DNA from: Aldrovandia affinis
Lineage: Eukaryota; Chordata; Actinopteri; Notacanthiformes; Halosauridae
Direction: 5' to 3'
Assembly (NCBI GenBank): GCA_029706075.1
Contig: JAINUG010000109.1
Coordinates: 1,997,501 to 2,061,500, forward strand
DNA: 64,000 nucleotides
The notes under the pieces were generated by a model. It was not told the origin of the DNA. It saw only the letters and a program-made list of their open reading frames with translations, and searched no databases. Shown here piece after piece: positions 13,747 through 24,409 of the stretch. The position numbers and the translations under genes were made by a program. The number at the start of each line of letters is the position of its first letter. Positions within the stretch are counted from its first letter, which is position 1.

Positions 13747-14065
13747 TCTGCACCACTAAACACACAAAACAGTACAAGCTGTCAGCACAAGCATTTACTA
13801 CAGCTGGGAAAAACCTTCCCATGCTTCTGAGCATCTACGCCAGGGGGTGCACAGCCCCAGTCTGGTCTACACGCTGCTTTACGTTCTAACCGATTATTCC
13901 AGCTTCATTTCCTGAACGGCTGTGCACAGCAATGCTGGTTGACCGCTATACTCGGACCACGGTAAGACGGTCGAGAGGCTGGCATGAGATCCCTCGTTGC
14001 GCAGGGCGCACACTGTTGTACGCGGTTTATTCGACGTGTGTGAAAGTAAGAGTCTCACTGCTTAC

Positions 14066-14087
14066 CTCTCCTGCCACTGTCTTCTTC
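14066..14087 (-). CDS. arhgap21: arhgap21 coding exon 3: 22-nt microexon
   Basis: Exon 2 ends in phase 0 (…IHSSLQ) while exon 4 starts with two bases of a split codon, so an exon of length 3n+1 must lie between. On the minus strand at this place a CTTTTTTCAG acceptor and a GAGAG/GTAAGC donor enclose exactly 22 nt reading EEDSGRR plus one G, which with the GG of exon 4 makes Gly. The joined protein is [20 protein letters not shown]. Human ARHGAP21 has (K)DEENGNRG.KQRNRLEP and ARHGAP23 has KEEENGGRG at the same point, so position, length class, charge pattern and phase all agree. The segment is a charged insert in the PDZ loop just before RLEPMDTIF. It is far too short for ordinary gene finders. 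Spliced reads would settle it; I regard it as very likely. Confidence 0.9.
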
Positions 14088-14566
14088 CTGAAAAAAGAGG
14101 AGAGGGAGAACTGAGTGAACAAGTCCTCGGGAAAGACGTACATTTGCAACGGAAGAGCAACGACCGAGCAGCAGAAAGCTACACTGGCCTTTCTTCAAAC
14201 TTGGCCCTCTCGATCACATCTCTGTGGAAGCCCGACTGCACATTGGCGATTAGGATGCACGGTCGGCAATACTAAATGGCTCGGCTAGGTGAACCGATGC
14301 GCCCAGTTTATTTTCATAGCGTTCATGTGATTGGACAAGGCTTTTTTTCTCTTGCAGGGTAAAGTGCAGTATAATTTTAACATGGATCTGTACCTTAGAG
14401 AAGAACGATGCTTGAGAGGCATTACAAACATCCTCTGCTGTGGAAATCCCCGCTCACACACTCTTCCACACCCGTGAGTCCATCCTGTCCTCTACCTGCC
14501 TCCACCTCTGCCAAGCATCCACCTCTCCCTGCTCTCTCCCGCTCTCACAATGTTTAACCGCAATAT

Positions 14567-14773
14567 TGGGTGGCAGTGTAGTATAATGGTTAGGGAACTG
14601 GGCTTGTAGCCGAAAGGTTGCTGGGTCGATTCCCAGGTGGGACACTGCCATTGTACCCTTGAGCAAGGTACTTAACCTGAATTAAAATATTAAAATATGC
14701 TTCAGTAAAATATCCAGCTGTATAAATGGATTGAATGTAAAGAAAAATGTAAACTCTGTACGTCGCTCTGGAG
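14567..14773 (+). repeat. SINE family A, copy 2
   Basis: Full tRNA-like head GGTGGCAGTGTAGTATAATG with a B-box-like GGGTCGATTCCCAGG, body TTGTACCCTTGAGCAAGGTA, and tail CGTCGCTCTGGA. An A/T-rich insertion (about 18 bp, ATTAAAATATTAAAATATG type) interrupts the body at 14,681-14,699. Confidence 0.85.
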
Positions 14774-14995
14774 TACATACTCCCAAAACAATACATACAT
14801 ACATACATAATACAACAACAATATAATACCTACACAATACAAAAATAACGTATTCTTCACTGAAAACAGGAGAAAACAACACAGCCATATCGTTCCATTG
14901 ACTCATTTACAGGCCCTCAAATTCAGACCACAAATGGCGGTACACCCAGGGCCTGGTGTCACTGTAAAACCGATCATAATATACTAATATTGTGT

Positions 14996-15191
14996 GGTGG
15001 CAGTGTAGTATAATGGTTAGCGAGCCGGGCTTGTAAAGCAGAGGTTGCATTCCAAGGTGGGCCGCTGGCGTTGTACCCTTGAGCACGGCCCTGAACCAGA
15101 ACTGCTTCAGTAAATATCCAGCTGTATAAATGGATTGCATGTAAAGAAATAATGTAAACTGTATGTCGCTCTGGATAAGAAACGCCTGCAG
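14996..15191 (+). repeat. SINE family A, copy 3
   Basis: Head GGTGGCAGTGTAGTATAATG, body TTGTACCCTTGAGCA, GCTGTATAAATGGATTGCAT and tail GTCGCTCTGGATAAGA. It lies 220 bp downstream of copy 2 in the same direction, in the intron next to arhgap21 exon 2. Confidence 0.85.
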
Positions 15192-15310
15192 CGTAACTAT
15201 GCGTGTGCTGCTCACTGACTAAGAGGCCCTTGCCAGATGTCTGACTTTGGGCGGCGCCGGGGGACGGTCGAGCTGGCGCATGTACTCTGAGTGGCAGGGT
15301 GCAAGAGTGT

Positions 15311-15420
15311 GTCTGTCTGCTGAGCGGCGGGCGGGCGGGTGTCTGTCTGCTGAGAGGCGGGCGGGTGGGTGTCTGTCTGCCGAGCGGCGGGCGGGCGGGT
15401 GTCTGTCTGCCGAGCGCCGT
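15311..15420. repeat. GC-rich 30-bp minisatellite beside a splice donor
   Basis: GTCTGTCTGC recurs at 15,311, 15,341, 15,371 and 15,401, each followed by YGAGCGGCGGGCGGGYGGGT-type sequence. The plus strand is rich in G runs and the arhgap21 transcript would be C-rich here. The block ends about five bases from the exon 2 donor at 15,425/15,424. Confidence 0.93.
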
Positions 15421-15425
15421 CTCAC

Positions 15426-15623
15426 CTGGAGGGAGGAGTGGATGGCGGACTCCGGAGGGTAGACGATGAAGTGGCGCAGCGTGAAGCCGAACCCCAGGGA
15501 CGTGCGGCGGAGGCGAAGCGTCTTCGGCCCGGGCCAGGAGAAAAGCTCCTCCTCTTCCTGTCCGGGGGCCAGGTCCACACCCTCGGCCCGCCCCTTCTCC
15601 TCCCCCCCATCTCTCTGTTTGGC
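15426..15623 (-). CDS. arhgap21: arhgap21 coding exon 2 (acidic linker and start of PDZ domain)
   Basis: A 198-nt (66-codon) phase-0 exon on the minus strand, from CTTTGCAG/GCC to CTCCAG/GTGAG. It encodes [15 protein letters not shown]..., an acidic run (GQEEEEL), then [32 protein letters not shown] and AIHSSLQ. Human ARHGAP21 has [34 protein letters not shown] here, so the match is near full length. GFGF is the carboxylate-binding loop of the PDZ domain, about residues 69-72 of the protein. ARHGAP21 is known as a RhoGAP acting on Cdc42 and RhoA at the Golgi and at cell contacts; its PDZ mediates partner binding. The open frame runs on past the donor into the neighbouring minisatellite, but the conserved boundary and consensus donor place the true end here. 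Confidence 0.96.
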
Positions 15624-15816
15624 CTGCAAAGGAACACAGAAACAGCAGTGAGGACAGGGAGGGCTTCACAGGGCCGTACGTAATTATAGAGATTGCAGGG
15701 CACTATGGGGAACGAGGATTCTCTTATTCTGCACACAGTGTGTGTGTGTGTGTCAGTGTGTGAGACAGAGACAGTAGAACTCCTGTCATCATTGACAAAA
15801 ATGTTTATGATATTAT

Positions 15817-15840
15817 TGTTGTTGTTGTTGTTGTTGTTCC
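15817..15840. repeat. (TTG)n microsatellite
   Basis: About seven TTG units. Confidence 0.85.
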
Positions 15841-16835
15841 TGTGCACAGCAATGCGTTTTTTTATGTTCTATTCATTTCCTGTTGTGTTTAATTGTATGA
15901 ATGCTTTGACAATATTTACTTGTAATTCATGCCAACAAAGCCAATTGAAATTGAATTGACAGAGACAAACACACAATATTGCCCCGACAGAGAAAGAGGC
16001 ACAGTTTAACATGTAATAAGCCTGGATAAAGTGTTTACCCAGAATAAAGTGTATTTTCACTGGCACCACAAGAAAAGGCTAAGGGAAGTCTTGAATGATT
16101 CCAGGAAAGTTGTGGAAGGAGGCAGGTAAATGACTCATTGCTTGCGTGTGAAGGTGGGGAGGTGCACGTCTGTAGTGCTACACAGCGGCTGCGCTTTCAG
16201 GCAGGGTTGGGTCCTGTGCGCTGTGCCAGCCAATGTGATGCAGTTTCCCCCACCTTTAAAAACTTCTGTTTTATATGGATCAGCTGTGGGCAACTTACAT
16301 CACAAATGGGTGACTAACGTAGACTTTGCTTTACTGAGTACATTTTGTATGTGGCAAATACAGACGCTCAATTTAGGGCACGTCTCACAGACAGGACAGC
16401 ACACTTATACTAGAATTAACACACCAACCCACACTAACACTAAAACTAAAACTAACACACACACACACACACACACGCACAGTCCATCTTCACCAGCAAG
16501 TGTGCATAGACAAACGTCTATTCCTCTACATACAGTATATATAGTACACATCGTTTCTTTTCCCAGACGTAGACAACCCCCCTCCAAAAGCTATTCAGCC
16601 CTCTGGAGAATGGGCGGGGCTGCACATAACGCCGTGTGATGATGTCACTCTGACCCAGGATTCAGACTGGAAACACTCAGCAGCTCCACAGCCCAGAGAG
16701 GGCCTTCAGAGGGGAAACTCTGAGTCAAACTTATGGAGCCATAAAAACACACAAAGTAGTGTGAGCTGAGAGTATGTCTGCTTTACCCATACACACTCTC
16801 ACACTCTCACACTCACACGTGTGCACACATGTATG

Positions 16836-16837
<2 letters not shown>

Positions 16838-16862
<25 letters not shown>
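16838..16862. repeat. (TA)n microsatellite
   Basis: ATATAT run flanked by GTATG and GTACACACAC, preceded by CACTCT/CACACG repeats from about 16,793. Confidence 0.85.
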
Positions 16863-16867
<5 letters not shown>

Positions 16868-18084
16868 CACTGGTCCAGCTGGACATCATACCCATCTAAA
16901 TATAGTATAGTTATTATACAGTGTAGTGTAATGTACACCTTCCCGAAGCTGTCCTACTCCTCGTTGTTGTACGGAAGCAGCAAAGGCACAGAGCTCAGCA
17001 GCTGAAGGACAGGCCACGCCCACATCCTGCAGAGCTGCACTGCACGTGTGCGAGCGTCTCCTTAGCAACAGGACGAAGAGGAATTCCATCAAAACAACAC
17101 ACCACCTCCCTCCCTCCAGCCACTCTCTTCTTAAGGTCTTCACCAAGTCTGCTGTGGCAACAAGTAAAAACCAAAATAAATAAATAAATACACATAAATA
17201 ATAGGCTTTTCGTTTATTTTGGGGTAGATTCAGCATACCTTACGTGTCAGTAGATGAGAGTAATAAGGAAAATAAAATGTTATAATAATAAATAATTCTT
17301 ATAAATATTTATGATAAAGTCAACCGTTTAAAATGATTTGTGCCGTGAATGTTCCATTCACAAAAAGTTGAGGGCTGTGGGTCACATTCCAAGCAGTTTT
17401 CTTAGCTCAGGAAGTTAACACTCCCCACACCTCTCTGTTTACTCTGTATTTATAGCCTGGCACTTTGGCGGAACCCTCCCCCAATTTGGTGAAAGGAAAG
17501 TGTGACTCTTGTCTTACAGTAATGCTCACCTGCCCCCTGCTCCCCAGACTGCCACGCCCTCTGGCGCTACGTTTAGGCTGGAGCTGACTCACTGTGGCCC
17601 GCACCTTCTTCAGAGAAAAGCCGCGATGGCTAACCGCTAACCATGTGACCCCCGCTTCACAAATTACTCATTAGAACAATAGGAAACTGTGGTGTCACCC
17701 GGCTGTGTGTAAAATAGTACACCGCAGTTTCCTGCTAAGGGTTCCAGAAGTTTCTCTACCGATATAGTTGCTCATATATAGAAAGAGGCTCATTTACATT
17801 TACCAAGCTCACAAACTACTCAATTTGGCACACAAACTACTATTTCAGAGCTCCTCAAAATGATGAATGCTAAATCCTGCATTATGAACCATAATGAAAA
17901 CGAGAAATGTAAACCATTTAAACACCACAGGTACGCGAGTATGCCCAAGAGCCTTAGTTTTAGGCTGACTATCTGGACTATCTGAATCTGTTTCCTTGAA
18001 TGTGTTCATTTACCATTTTCATGTTCCTCTGTGAGGAGAGACCCATCATCGTACAAAAAGAAGCCACCAGCCAACAGGCACAGA

Positions 18085-18266
18085 TTGAACATAAAGGACA
18101 CGCACAGAGAGAGACACACGCACACAGAGACAGACAGAAACAGACAGAGACAGAGAAACACAGAGACACAGAGACATACACAGACAGTGACACACACTCA
18201 TCGACACACATACATTCAGACACAAAACAGACACTCATCGACACTCAAACACACTCTTAGACACGG

Positions 18267-18297
<31 letters not shown>

Positions 18298-18306
18298 GAG
18301 ACAGAC
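18085..18306. repeat. CA/GACA-rich simple-sequence block
   Basis: Imperfect GAGACACA/CAGACAGA repeats with a pure (CA)n run near 18,268-18,292. Confidence 0.85.
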
Positions 18307-18367
18307 AGTTCCATCCCCCACGATTATAGAACCCCAATGCCTGGTTTGCACCTCTTATGTAAACACG

Positions 18368-18428
18368 CTGCATTACATCACAGTCAAATAGCAGACATTC
18401 TTATCCAGAGCAACTTACAACAAGAGAA
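18368..18428 (-). repeat. SINE/LINE tail fragment
   Basis: ATAGCAGACATTCTTATCCA-GAGCAACTTACAA is the reversed tail shared by the SINE families here; only about 60 bp remains. Confidence 0.5.
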
Positions 18429-18904
18429 TATAAGTGCATCCACATGAGTTTTATGAGCAGCGGTGACACATATCTGGCTAACAACACTCCCAGACCAGTG
18501 AGTGTACGAGCAACATCACTAAAGCACTACTGCAGATATGCAAATTATACAACCATGCCTCAATTTGTAAATACCTAGAAACACCTGAACAGATGCTTTT
18601 TTTTGTGACTGCCTTTTTCAATGGTTCGACTGTGGTCACTGTGCCTGTACTTGGTAAGGATTTGTCGCTGCTTTGCATCTTTGATGGTGAAGAGATACTC
18701 GGCCAACCTATCTCTTTTTAGGGTCCGACAGCATTCCAATTTGTGTTTTGTTTTGGTTTCCATGTCCCAGATGTGCGTTTTTGCTTTGTTTTTTAATTTG
18801 GTTTACTCTGATGTGTGGTTGGTTAGCAGTGCTGGTCTGAAGCGGTTGTATGTTAGTTGTTACAGGGCTAATTAGGTTCAGAACCAGTTGACAGAGGGGG
18901 CTCT

Positions 18905-18928
18905 TTTTTTTTTTTTTTTTTTTTTTTT
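18905..18928. repeat. poly-T tract
   Basis: A pure run of 24 T or so, without a recognisable retroposed body on either side. Confidence 0.8.
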
Positions 18929-19822
18929 ACTTGACTTGATTGATCTGGAATTTTAGACATTTATTATCAATGGAAATACTATCTGGACTGGCAGGACCCC
19001 CTTACACTAACACCATGTGTGCGGTCTCATGCAAAGACATTGCCACCATAGCACTGCATGGCACACAGCCTCGGGCTTCAGGGACGGGATTTTGAAATGC
19101 AAACAAAGCACAGGCTCTCCACACAGAGACATTCCACAAACACAGCACACAACACAGCTTTGGCTAATTTACGCAATCGGTGAGCCACTGAAGATCCATA
19201 CAAATGTGACAGCCACACCAGTTGTGTGGAATGAGCGAGATGGCACATTCCGGCTAACACCATGTCAGTTCTGTTTTATTCAGACTACAGACATGACAAA
19301 CCACTTCTGTGAATCCCTAAAATGCTGAATATGTCTGACCACACAGTAATGGCCTACACTGCTGATGAAGTGATTCAGTATGGCAGGGAACAAAGTAAAG
19401 ATGATGGCAAAGTCAGTCAATAGCTTGTGCCCCAAAGCTGCAGTTCGGCACATTTCTCAATGCAACAAGTAGGTTTGTTCTTTGCAGTGTTCTACGGGTA
19501 TAAAAAGAATCTCTTGGGACAGATGAAGCTAATGAAGGATAATCGAAATAATCGAAAAGGACGTGGGCGCTTGAGGAAGCAGAGGTGCAGCAGAGTTCAG
19601 CCCAGATACCTGAACATTGTTTCGTTTTATTTCTTGGTGTTGATTGTTTGGAGATGAAGGAGTTTTTCAGTGGCGGGAATGGAATAAAGCGCTCTTTGTT
19701 GCCATGGAAACAAACAGCTCCAGCTGCCACAGGAGCCATTACAACCTGTCTTTTTTTTGGCAGCACAAAACCCTGCCAAGCTCAGACAGTGAGTGAGTGA
19801 ATGAGAGAGTGCATTCACATTG

Positions 19823-19995
19823 ACATTTTAGGCATCCAGAGCAACCTATAGAGTTTGCGTTTCATTATACACAATCCGTTTATACAGTTGGATATTTACT
19901 GAAGCAATTTAGGTTAAGTACCTTGCTCAAGAGTACAACGGCGGTGTCACACCTGGGAATGGAACTTGCAACCTTAAGTTGAAGTCAGAAACCCA

Positions 19996-19996
<1 letters not shown>
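19823..19996 (-). repeat. SINE family A, copy 4
   Basis: Reverse copy: ACATTTTAGGCATCCAGAGC, TTACTGAAGCAATTTAGG, AAGTACCTTGCTCAAGAG, ACACCTGGGAATGGAACTTG. Its tRNA-like head is replaced by the GT/GA microsatellite that follows. Confidence 0.8.
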
Positions 19997-20097
<101 letters not shown>

Positions 20098-20270
20098 AGT
20101 GAGTGTGTGTGAAAGAGAGAAAGGCTACATGCATGGCACACCTATTAGAAGGGTGTTGTTGTATTAAAGTTTACATTTATTGTATGTGTATAAATATGTG
20201 CATGTGTGTATATACATATTTACACACACACACAAATATATTAATAAATATGCTATATACATGTGGATAT

Positions 20271-20357
20271 GTTCGCCCCAATGCATGCTGGGATAGGCTC
20301 CAGCCCCCCCGCGACCGTAACTAGGAATAAGCAGCTGAAGATGAGATGAGATGAGAT
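20271..20357 (+). repeat. V-SINE-type 3' fragment
   Basis: CATGCTGGGATAGGCTCCAG followed by CCGCGACCGTAACTAGGA-ATAAGCAGCTGAAGATGA is the conserved end of vertebrate V-SINEs (GGATAGGCTCCAGC...CGCGACCCTGACCAGGATAAGCGG). The 5' part is missing, and a (GATGA)n tail follows. Confidence 0.75.
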
Positions 20358-20610
20358 AGGCTATATATCTATATACATATGCACATCAAACTTATGATTA
20401 TTAAAAAGAGAGCAAGTAGCGTCTCCCACAATGCAGCAGGTCTCCCACGTCGCTAGCTCTGCATACAGTAAGTTTTGTGTGCAGGCTGTGTGCTGATCCC
20501 GTCTGCACTGCCCACGCTGAGCTGGCACACACTCACACAGCGTGGGCTCTGGCTACCGGCTAACGGCCACCATGTCCTACACCACACCGAGTTACCGTTC
20601 AGCCAGGGCC

Positions 20611-20756
20611 ATATGGTCCCCTTAAACTGATCCCAGATCGGTCCTTGTGCGTTCTGGCTCGTCGGTCTACTATGTGCTGGGCATAACATGGTCACCTTAA
20701 ACTGATCCCAGATCAGCCGTAGGGTTATTCTGGCTCAGCATGATCTGAGCGTAACA
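20611..20756. repeat. about 80-bp tandem duplication
   Basis: TTAAACTGATCCCAGATC ... TTCTGGCTC ... GCRTAACATG occurs twice (from about 20,624 and 20,697). AAACTGATCCTAGATCAG appears a third time at 21,691, just after the hAT-like element. Confidence 0.65.
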
Positions 20757-20790
20757 TGAATAGCAAATCATTAATAACATCAACAAACTG

Positions 20791-21690
20791 CCGGGGCCCA
20801 GATTCGCAGTCGTCCTATGGTCTCAGACGACTAAAAATTCAAAAGGACGACCTTCGATTTCCAAGTGATTGCCCTGCTGACGACTATGAATTTAAGATTT
20901 TTCATTTTTTTAAATGAGCTATTTCTGTTTTACACTCACATCATAACAAACACGTCATGCACGGATCTGCAAAAATATTCTGCATATAAGTTCCAAATGG
21001 GAAAAGCGGCACATTGTCACTCGCATGCAGTCTGTGCTCACCGCGTCTGTTGTTGTTGCTATGACAGACTGCAGCAGTCAAGCAAGTTTGCGGATCGCGG
21101 CACATAGACACAACAGTGAGAACCAGCTAGTTAGTTAGCTAGCTAACGTTAGCATTCATGGACATTGGGTATCGATATCTGTTGTTTCTCATATCTCATG
21201 CATTTATCACTTACCAAGCCTTGAATTAGCAAGCAATATCCGTGAACACTAGCTAGCTAGTTACTGTCTATATTCAGTTCAGTGAGCCCTCCCGCCAGGC
21301 TGAAGAATCGCTGTGATTTTCCTGCAGTGATTTCTCATCTCTGTCCTACAGTCCAAACACAAATCATTCCCACATTCCTGCTCGGTTAACTCTAGGAATT
21401 ATTAGCTAGCTATTACGTTAGCTGCCATACCACACTCTAGTTGGGAACGGAAAATCTCTCTCGTTCGATTACCGACTAGAGTGTACGTTATGATATACTG
21501 TTCAGTCAGAACACTAGTCGCTAACGCCACCTGCGGGCACCCATCAGAGCTTCACTGCTGCACAAGTCAAACATAAATATCCATGTAGAAAAGAAATAAG
21601 TAGGACAAGTAACTTTTAGGAAGGACAAGTATCTTTTCTAAGATACTTGCCCTTTGACAAGTATGACTTTTACCCTAATCTGGGCCCCTG
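20791..21690. mobile_element. hAT-like non-autonomous DNA element
   Basis: The ends are inverted copies over 14 bp with one mismatch: CCGGGGCCCAGATT on the left, AATCTGGGCCCCTG on the right. CAGGGGCCC is a common hAT terminus in fish. AAACTG flanks both ends. The interior (CGACTATGAATTTAAG, a GCTAACGTTAGC palindrome near 21,141, AGATACTTGCCCTTTGAC) has no transposase frame. Confidence 0.55.
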
Positions 21691-22034
21691 AAACTGATCC
21701 TAGATCAGGTCTCCAGAGGTAAAGGAAGGTATGAATTGGCAGACTTTGTGTGAAAAAGGGCCAAAGGGTAAAAGTGCCCCGCCCCTATTCTCTGTAAGTG
21801 GCAAAAACATTGAAATTTTTTTTTTTTTAAACCTTACAGAATCAACAGAAAGCAAGAGGTCCTTTATTTCTCTTCAAAAACAACTTTAAGAAATGTTCTT
21901 AATTGATGTAATGCCAATTCATGATCAGGTGGTTACATTCAGCTATGCTGCACCCAAATAAACATAAAGCAGAACAATCAGGTTATCGGGGAATCAAATG
22001 GAATTCAAAACAGCAGGGGTGCCTGCACTCATTA

Positions 22035-22220
22035 ATATTACAAAGAAAGAAATGAATACCGAGGCGCTGATTTCATAATCCAAAGACGGGCGCAAACAAC
22101 TCTGTGAACACAAGCACATTAATCATCCATAGACTGCGATCACGTGCCAGCAAAATAAAACAATTAGAGAGGATTGCAAATTAACAGAATCGCCTACAAA
22201 GGATTTTACCAGAGCGCCAT
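22035..22220. promoter_or_regulatory. candidate conserved non-coding block
   Basis: Complex, non-repetitive sequence with homeodomain-like cores and A/T-rich spacing (TTTCATAATCC, CACATTAATCATCC, GCAAATTAACAG), isolated among repeats in the long arhgap21 intron. This is judged from texture only, without any alignment. Confidence 0.2.
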
Positions 22221-22337
22221 TGTACAAGAGAAAAGGTCAAAGGGACTGTCCTTACTGCTGAGGGCTAGAGCTTGTTTTCTAAAACAGTGACATTTTCAAA
22301 CATATTTCTGCAGCCCCAGATCTGACAGACCATACAT

Positions 22338-22961
22338 CAATGGTTCCCAAACTCCGTTCTGGGGACCACTGTGTGTGCTGGCTTACACTGTGTGCTGGGG
22401 AGGCCCTGTGTGTGCTGGGAGGCCCTGTGTGTGCTGGGGACCCACTGTGTATGCTGGGAATCCACTGTGTATGCAGGTTTGTTATCAATTGTTATCAAAC
22501 TCTTGATCAATTAAGGTTGTTGAAAACGTACGCTTTTCAACAAGAACAAAAGTTCTGCCACCATTTTTTTCCTTAAATGTATTTGAACGCAATACAGGTT
22601 TGGCTCGTTGCCAATTGCTCTGTCACTGAACTCTTAATTTTCCACATATGGTTTCCTTTTAGTGACCAGGTGTTCATACTTTCAACAATAAGCCCCCCAC
22701 TGATTTCACCTGCCAGTCTATAATTGTTCTGACTGATTGCATTCCTGGTCCTGGGATGTGAATATAGGACATTTATTGTTCATGGCATGCATAGCTATTT
22801 CTGACATAATATGGCCTGAAGAGACTAAATCTTACTTTAGGAATTAAAAGTGTCTAATTAAGAACAATTAATAGCTGGCGAACATTCAGAGGTTGTCATT
22901 ATTGTTGAAACGAAAACCAGCGTACACAGTGGGTCCCCAGGACCCAGGTTGGGAACCTCTG
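22338..22961. mobile_element. hAT-type MITE with terminal repeats and target-site duplication
   Basis: Left end CAATGGTTCCCAAACTCCGT and the reverse complement of the right end, CAGAGGTTCCCAACCTGGGT, form terminal inverted repeats that extend through GGGGACCACTGTGTGTGCTGG. The flanks CCATACAT (22,330-22,337) and CCACACAT (22,962-22,969) are an 8-bp duplication with one difference, the size typical of hAT. There is no transposase. The left arm contains an expanded array of about 22-bp units (TGTGTGTGCTGGGGAGGCCC) at about 22,370-22,475. Confidence 0.8.
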
Positions 22962-24232
22962 CCACACATCCTTCGGTATCGAAGCAGTGCCAAACGAAAA
23001 TTACACTAAGGACAAAGAATACCTGACCCCTGGTCAAAGCCCTGTAATGGAAAGGTCAATACAAACGGCGTAAGAGATACACTGCGACAGACATGCACGT
23101 TAAACACAAAGATAATAAAATACATGTCACCTTTATATGTTTATTTATGTTTATTAGGGCCTTCTAGGCATGATACACAAAATGTAAATCACATGATACG
23201 AGCCACAAGAAGGGGCCTGTACACAACACGGGAAGTAACACACCATGAAGAAACTTGCAAAAGATAATCAGAGCATTAACACGGTTCAAGTTAAAAATAA
23301 AATAAAATAAAAAAAGAAGCACACATTAAGAGGATCCAAGAAAGTGGTGAAAATGAGATTTCATGAGGTAAGAGGAGGCAGGACAGGGGCACACACCTGC
23401 AGCAGGAAAAGTTCAGAGAGCTGGAGAAACTGGTTTTATGGCTCACTGGAGTTCCCTGTCCACTCTTCACGTGGTCCAGGTGTTTGGGTCTGAGCAAACA
23501 TATTTAGAAGGTCTGTGTTTGAGAGTCTGCCCCCATTGCTTATTGTCACAGTCCAGGTCAAAGCATTCAGGAGATTTTACTGTAGCGGAGAGTGTCCTTC
23601 TGCACAGCTGTAGAATCGGACCGCGAACCCAAGATTCACAGGAATCACACCCAACCCCGAGTTCCGAGTTTCAAATCAAACTTCCAGCAAAAAAGGAGAA
23701 CCGCCGCACTGGTTTAGGAATGTAAGGAAGTTTGGGGGAGGAGATCTATGATCCCTGGATCAGTGGCTGGAATCTTGGGTGTGGTAAAAGCATTATGCCC
23801 TTTAGCCTAGCCCTAAACCTGAAGTGCTTTAGTTACATAGACAAACAAATGAGCCATTTTCTATGTAAGGCGACAATGAATTGGAGAAAACTGTCCACGG
23901 ACACAGCTAAGCTAATAAAGAGATGAAAACGTACGCTCTGTGCTGCATGCAGTGTGTCATGTTCACTTCACCATCACCGAAAAGGAGGGAAAAACCCTGC
24001 AGGCAATGAACCGATGGGTAAAACACTAGCCACGCCCCCTCCCACTCAGAACCAAAAAGGGGGGCGATGCCTTCTGTTTTCAGGGATTAAAAACTCCATC
24101 AGGGCGCGGGACGTGGAGGAAGATTAAACACTCCGGCACCTATTAAAGACTCCTGGAGGCGCAGATTTTGAACGTGGGTATGGAGCCTCTGGGCTCCGTG
24201 GGGTGGAATATGACAAACAGTAACAAAGGGCC

Positions 24233-24409
24233 TTAACCCTTTGAGGAGTGAGTTCTAGTTCTAAGTCAGTGTTCTATTCTGGAATTTTACAGTTATTTGA
24301 GGATGCCATTAGCAGCCCTTTATGATGTCATCAATCAATATCGACTAAGAATGCTACGGCATGTTCTAGAATAAACGTCACAGTGCATCAGCGCTCCTGA
24401 AAGGGTTAA
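24233..24409 (+). mobile_element. piggyBac-type MITE, copy 1
   Basis: Bounded by TTAA on both sides, with ends CCCTTTGAGG and TGAAAGGG. The interior (GATGCCATTAGCAGCCCTTT, ATGATGTCATCA, TTCTAGAATAAACG) is shared with copies at 26.0 and 44.5 kb. TTAA duplication and CCC...GGG ends are piggyBac hallmarks. No coding capacity. Confidence 0.75.

Larger units (their letters stand above)
1728..14065 (-). other. arhgap21 intron between the microexon and coding exon 4
   Basis: A 12.3-kb phase-1 intron. Separately listed inside it are a TG tract, a short tandem repeat near 5.0 kb, two copies of a 240-bp repeat, an L2-like 3' end, SINE copies, a partial hAT-type MITE, and minisatellites with 42- and 51-bp periods. 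The parts not listed (about 1.8-2.9, 3.2-4.6, 5.3-5.7, 6.2-6.5, 7.05-7.9, 8.9-10.5, 11.5-12.6 and 12.8-13.3 kb) show no family or exon I recognise. A hAT-like end with the words CCCTCCAGGATCAG lies near 7,260 but is too short to delimit. A CpG-rich patch without repeats sits at about 11,640-11,760. Confidence 0.6.
14088..15425 (-). other. arhgap21 intron between coding exon 2 and the microexon
   Basis: A 1.3-kb phase-0 intron. It contains two forward copies of the tRNA-derived SINE (14,567-14,773 and 14,996-15,191), a (CATA)n run near 14,796-14,808, and at its 5' end a GC-rich 30-bp minisatellite that begins only a few bases from the splice donor. Confidence 0.7.

Noticed and set aside
15219-15425. 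Continuation of the arhgap21 exon 2 frame into [13 protein letters not shown] repeats
   Set aside because: It lies beyond a consensus donor at the conserved exon end and is the translated minisatellite.
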